From JAKJEP01 sp964580995 (GTDB lineage Bacteria; Planctomycetota; Phycisphaerae; Sedimentisphaerales; SM23-30), in contig CAZOMV010000118.1 in assembly GCA_964580995.1 (NCBI GenBank), forward strand, positions 1-16,920: DNA of 16,920 nucleotides, read 5' to 3'. A program made the position numbers and the translations under genes. The notes under the pieces are model-generated. The model was not told the DNA's origin, did not search any database, and worked only from the letters and a program-made list of their open reading frames with translations. Positions 14,370-16,920 of the stretch are shown in pieces (the stretch's first letter is position 1; the number at the start of each line of letters is the position of its first letter).

Positions 14370-14399
14370 GGGAAGGGGTATGGGCGGAAGGATTTGGGG
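14370..14399 (+). other. G-rich tract with possible G-quadruplex
   Basis: G-runs at 14370-14372, 14375-14378, 14382-14384 and 14396-14399 are separated by loops of 2, 3 and 11 bases, so a three-tier quadruplex is possible though the last loop is long. The broader stretch 14321-14450 has about 47 G against 12 C. It lies 190 bases before the GntR-family gene, on its coding strand. Between 14400 and 14588 no clear promoter was recognised. Confidence 0.35.
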
Positions 14400-14588
14400 T
14401 TGAGAAATTAGACGAAAAACTGAAAAGGGTAATAGGGGAATAAAAATCGACTTCATAAGATATTGATGTTAAATACGTTATATTCGTCCAATATATTTTT
14501 AAAAATTTCCAAAAAAGTCGGTAACAAAAAGCCATTTTCCGCAACTGAATAGGTAGATGAATAATAGCCTTGATTCGGGAGTACTAAA

Positions 14589-15347
14589 ATGGTTATGGGC
14601 ATGAGGAGCACGAATTCGTATGTATTGGCAAACAAGTATGATGTCAGCCTTTACTATCCGCACGAGCGGACAGAAACGGTCACAAAAGTACTGGTGGAAT
14701 ATATCAGCGACGAGGACTTGAAACCGGGTGCTAAATTACCACCCGAAAAAGAATTTCGGAAGATCTTTGGCGTGGGAGCCCGGGTGTTACGGGAAGCCCT
14801 GATTTGCCTCAAAGGGATTGGCCTAGTGCAGAGCCGTCCCGGCAAGGGCTGGTATGTGGAAAGTTTCAATCCGGCAGTCAGTATGGGGTTCATCTTTCCC
14901 ATCCTGAAAAGTTATAACGGCCTGGATATGGACCAGATCATGCAGATTCGGCTGACCAATGAGCCGCTGACGGCCCGGCTGGCGGCCCGGAATATTTCCG
15001 ATTATGGTTTGACCGCGCTGGATTTGTCTTTGGGATTGATGAAAGAAGCGGGCGCGGATGGCGACCTGCAGAAATTCCAGCATCAGGACAAACGGTTTCA
15101 TGCTGTTTTAGCACAGGAATGCGGCAACGCCTTTCTGCCGATTCTCGGTTCGCTGCTGATGGGATTTTACTATCTCCTGCAGGAAAACCCGGCGGGTCAT
15201 TATACGGTTAAAATCACCCAGCATCAGGAAATCCTCCAGGCGATAAAAGCCAGGGATAGTGACCGGGCGGAAAAAGCCATGGCGGCCCATATTCAAAAAA
15301 GCTGGGACTACCTCAATGCCAGGAAAAAGGAGTGGGTATCCCGGTAA
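14589..15347 (+). CDS. GntR-family transcriptional regulator with FCD domain
   Basis: A 252-residue FadR-type regulator. The winged helix-turn-helix occupies about residues 30-92 (GAKLPPEKEFRKIFGVGARVLREAL then IGLVQSRPGKGWYV), close to the GntR consensus LPSERELA..FGVSR..VREAL. The FCD ligand/metal domain spans about 115-240; its usual metal ligands are apparent as D167 and H171 (DKRFH), H212 and H234. FCD regulators normally sense small carboxylates or sugar acids and bind short palindromic operators as dimers. ATG 14589 is preceded by GGGAG (14577-14581) at 7 bases; two further in-frame ATG codons follow closely. The first 29 residues precede the domain. The gene is divergent from the pilin operon and upstream of the C10 protease, either of which it could control; no metabolic gene adjacent reveals its ligand. 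Confidence 0.9.
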   Translation: MVMGMRSTNSYVLANKYDVSLYYPHERTETVTKVLVEYISDEDLKPGAKLPPEKEFRKIFGVGARVLREALICLKGIGLVQSRPGKGWYVESFNPAVSMGFIFPILKSYNGLDMDQIMQIRLTNEPLTARLAARNISDYGLTALDLSLGLMKEAGADGDLQKFQHQDKRFHAVLAQECGNAFLPILGSLLMGFYYLLQENPAGHYTVKITQHQEILQAIKARDSDRAEKAMAAHIQKSWDYLNARKKEWVSR

Positions 15348-15457
15348 GAAATCCATGGCACAGAAAGATAAGAATGAATAGGAAAAAATAGGGTTTGTTG
15401 ACACTAATTTGGGGAACGGTAACGTAATATTATTTCTGTACTTATAAGATTATTTCT

Positions 15458-15493
15458 CGAAAATCCTGGAAGAAATTTTCGGGAAATTTTCCC
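15458..15493 (+). promoter_or_regulatory. Tandem 9-bp boxes and inverted repeats upstream of the C10 protease promoter
   Basis: GAAATTTTC occurs at 15472-15480 and again at 15483-15491, one helical turn (11 bp) apart, directly before the -35. The second copy is inside a perfect palindrome GGGAAATTTTCCC (15481-15493). The first is part of an inverted repeat CGAAAAT / ATTTTCG (15458-15464 and 15475-15481). The layout fits a cooperative regulator site; the hairpins followed by TTTT could alternatively terminate the GntR transcript. Confidence 0.4.
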
Positions 15494-15522
15494 TTTTCAT
15501 TTCGACTCGTTTTTGCTATAAT
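15494..15522 (+). promoter_or_regulatory. Extended -10 promoter of the C10 protease gene
   Basis: A perfect TATAAT (15517-15522) with the extended TG (15514-15515) lies 17 bases from TTTTCA (15494-15499), a four-of-six -35. The start point would be about 35 bases before the ATG. A further perfect TTGACA at 15398-15403 lacks a good -10 (TAACGT at 16 bases) and may be a weak second promoter. Confidence 0.65.
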
Positions 15523-15564
15523 ATTTACTTGCGAGAACGGAGAAAATTTTAAGAGGAGCGAATT

Positions 15565-16920
15565 ATGCGCAGGGCAATGATTTCACTATTTTGCTTGCTA
15601 GTGGCGGTACCGGTCTATGGCCGGCCGGTTGGCCGGAATGCGGCGGAGAAGGCGGCTCGAAAATGGCTGCAAACCATTCCTTCGTCCGGGAATCAGCCGA
15701 TTCAAACTTTTCACAAACTGCGGAATCAAAACGGTGAGGATCTATGCTATGCGGCGGATCTGGAACGGGGGGGCTTTGTGATTCTCAGTATCGATGATGA
15801 AGTGGAGCCGGTAATTGCCTTCTCCCCGGAAGGCACTTTTACCCCGTCCGAGGAGAACCCGCTCTGGGATATACTGAAACAGGACCTGCCCAGACGGTAT
15901 CAACAGGCACATCAGGCCCGCCTGGAGACCGGATCCCAGAAATCCAGGAAGACAGAACACCATTCCCTCAGGCCGCGGGAGAAATGGTTGCAGTTGGCAG
16001 AGGAAGAGGATCCTCTGCGCCTGGAGGATGAGGCTCCGCTGGTTCAAAACGGTTTCCTAACTCTCTATGATATCCGGGTTGCGCCCCTGCTCCAAACCAA
16101 ATGGGGGCAGTCATATGTAAACGATCAGTACTGTTACAATTATTATACTCCTGAACATTATCCGGCGGGTTGTACGGCCACCGCACTGGCACAGTTGCTG
16201 CGTTACCATCAATATCCCACGGGGCCGCTGGGTACGATCGGGAATTATATTTCCCTGGAGGGCGAGTGGAATAGCTGGATTGAATACCTGCACGGGGGAG
16301 ATGGCCAGGGGGGTGCGTATGACTGGTCCCTGATGCCGCTGATCCCCCAGGAGGGGGTGACCCCGCAGCAGCGCCAGGCGATAGGAGCATTATGTTTTGA
16401 TGCAGGGATCGCGCTGTCCATTGATTATGCAGCGGATGGCAGCAGTGCTTATTCGGAGGATATTGCCCCGGCCCTGCTGTATTTTTTCCAGTACAGTAAT
16501 ACGGTTGCGGCACCTGCCGCATCATCCGGTTATACCGCCGACGATTTTCAGGCCATGATCAGCCCGAATCTGGATGCCGGTTTTCCGGTCCTGCTGGCTA
16601 TTCGCGCCAGTACGGGGGGGGCCGGGCACGCTGTGATTGCCGATGGCTACGGATACCTTCAGTCGGACATGTTTTACCACCTGAATATGGGATGGGACGG
16701 CCAGGAAAATGCCTGGTACAATCTGCCCAATATGATCACCAACTATTATGAGCATGATTTGATTCGTGCCATAGGGTATAATATTTATCCCAACGGCACC
16801 GGCGAAATTATCAGCGGACGGGTGTTTGATAATCAAAACCGCCTGCTGGAAGGCGTGACCGTGAGCATCGCACACGACGGCGGGCCGGTTTACTCCTGCG
16901 TCACGAACGAAAAAGGGATT
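15565..16920 (+). CDS. Secreted C10-family (streptopain-like) cysteine protease, 3' end beyond window
   Basis: An open frame of 452 codons reaches the window end without a stop, so the gene is partial at its 3' side. ATG 15565 follows AGAGGAG (15552-15558) at 6 bases. Residues 1-19 are a signal peptide (ISLFCLLVAVPVYG). Residues about 20-120 resemble the Spi/propeptide domain that precedes C10 peptidases. The catalytic domain has the nucleophile C203 in AGCTATALAQLLRYHQYP and the catalytic H355 in GGAGHAVIADGY, followed by FYHLNMGWDG, as in streptopain (SpeB: GCVATATAQ and GHAFVIDG). From about residue 413 a carboxypeptidase-regulatory-like or other beta-sandwich domain begins (IISGRVFDNQNRLLEGVTVSI). 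The product is probably exported as a zymogen and self-processed. In this lifestyle it likely degrades extracellular protein, which is inference. Regulation may involve the GntR regulator just upstream. Confidence 0.88.
   Translation, partial: MRRAMISLFCLLVAVPVYGRPVGRNAAEKAARKWLQTIPSSGNQPIQTFHKLRNQNGEDLCYAADLERGGFVILSIDDEVEPVIAFSPEGTFTPSEENPLWDILKQDLPRRYQQAHQARLETGSQKSRKTEHHSLRPREKWLQLAEEEDPLRLEDEAPLVQNGFLTLYDIRVAPLLQTKWGQSYVNDQYCYNYYTPEHYPAGCTATALAQLLRYHQYPTGPLGTIGNYISLEGEWNSWIEYLHGGDGQGGAYDWSLMPLIPQEGVTPQQRQAIGALCFDAGIALSIDYAADGSSAYSEDIAPALLYFFQYSNTVAAPAASSGYTADDFQAMISPNLDAGFPVLLAIRASTGGAGHAVIADGYGYLQSDMFYHLNMGWDGQENAWYNLPNMITNYYEHDLIRAIGYNIYPNGTGEIISGRVFDNQNRLLEGVTVSIAHDGGPVYSCVTNEKGI

Noticed and set aside
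14176..14544. Minus-strand reading frame of 122 codons
   Set aside because: It crosses the composition switch and the A/T hairpin, is low-complexity (Ser/Pro/Phe/Lys), and has no recognisable domain or convincing ribosome binding site.
1..16920. tRNA, rRNA, CRISPR arrays, transposases
   Set aside because: None recognised by eye; the only short arrays (13879-13970) have no spacers and units of 7 or 9 bases.

Overview
The window looks like a chromosomal fragment of a planctomycete, most likely of the Phycisphaerae/Sedimentisphaerales type. This is inferred from the gene content: secreted proteins with dockerin-like Ca-binding repeats, pilin-like proteins ending in a VFFDGHV block, FGE-sulfatase domains, a streptopain-like C10 protease and a DUF503-rbfA pair. 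No rRNA or marker gene is present to prove it.

Region 1 (1-3955) is housekeeping. A plus-strand run holds the last codons of an upstream gene (possibly infB), a DUF503 protein, rbfA, a degenerate endonuclease III-like protein with a basic tail, and long-form hisG. Junctions are overlapping or tight, so it reads as one operon. Convergent to it on the minus strand is citramalate synthase (cimA). Region 2 (3956-6965) is an AT-rich divergent intergenic region with several palindromes and a possible two-state hairpin, followed by a soluble PAS histidine kinase and an NtrC-type sigma54 activator in one operon.

Region 3 (7016-13650) is a minus-strand accessory operon behind a good sigma70-like promoter at 13620-13648. 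It holds two tandemly duplicated pilin-like proteins and then a secreted protein of about 1569 residues. That protein combines a beta-helix, an Ig-like domain, a PQQ-type propeller, a split dockerin, an FGE-sulfatase domain, a PASTA domain and a second FGE-sulfatase domain. Co-transcription suggests a cell-surface or extracellular assembly, but the function is unknown.

Region 4 (13651-14588) has no convincing gene but is highly structured. It contains three back-to-back short tandem arrays, nine T-tracts spaced 10-11 bp apart (a signature of intrinsically curved DNA), an abrupt switch of strand composition centred on an A/T hairpin, and a G-rich tract that could form a quadruplex. Region 5 (14589-16920) holds a GntR/FCD regulator and, behind an extended -10 promoter with tandem 9-bp boxes, a secreted C10 protease that runs off the window end.

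No tRNA, rRNA, CRISPR array, insertion sequence or transposase was seen. The most unusual items are the intergenic DNA at 13879-14450 and the pilin/giant-protein operon, whose last domain resembles diversity-generating retroelement targets.
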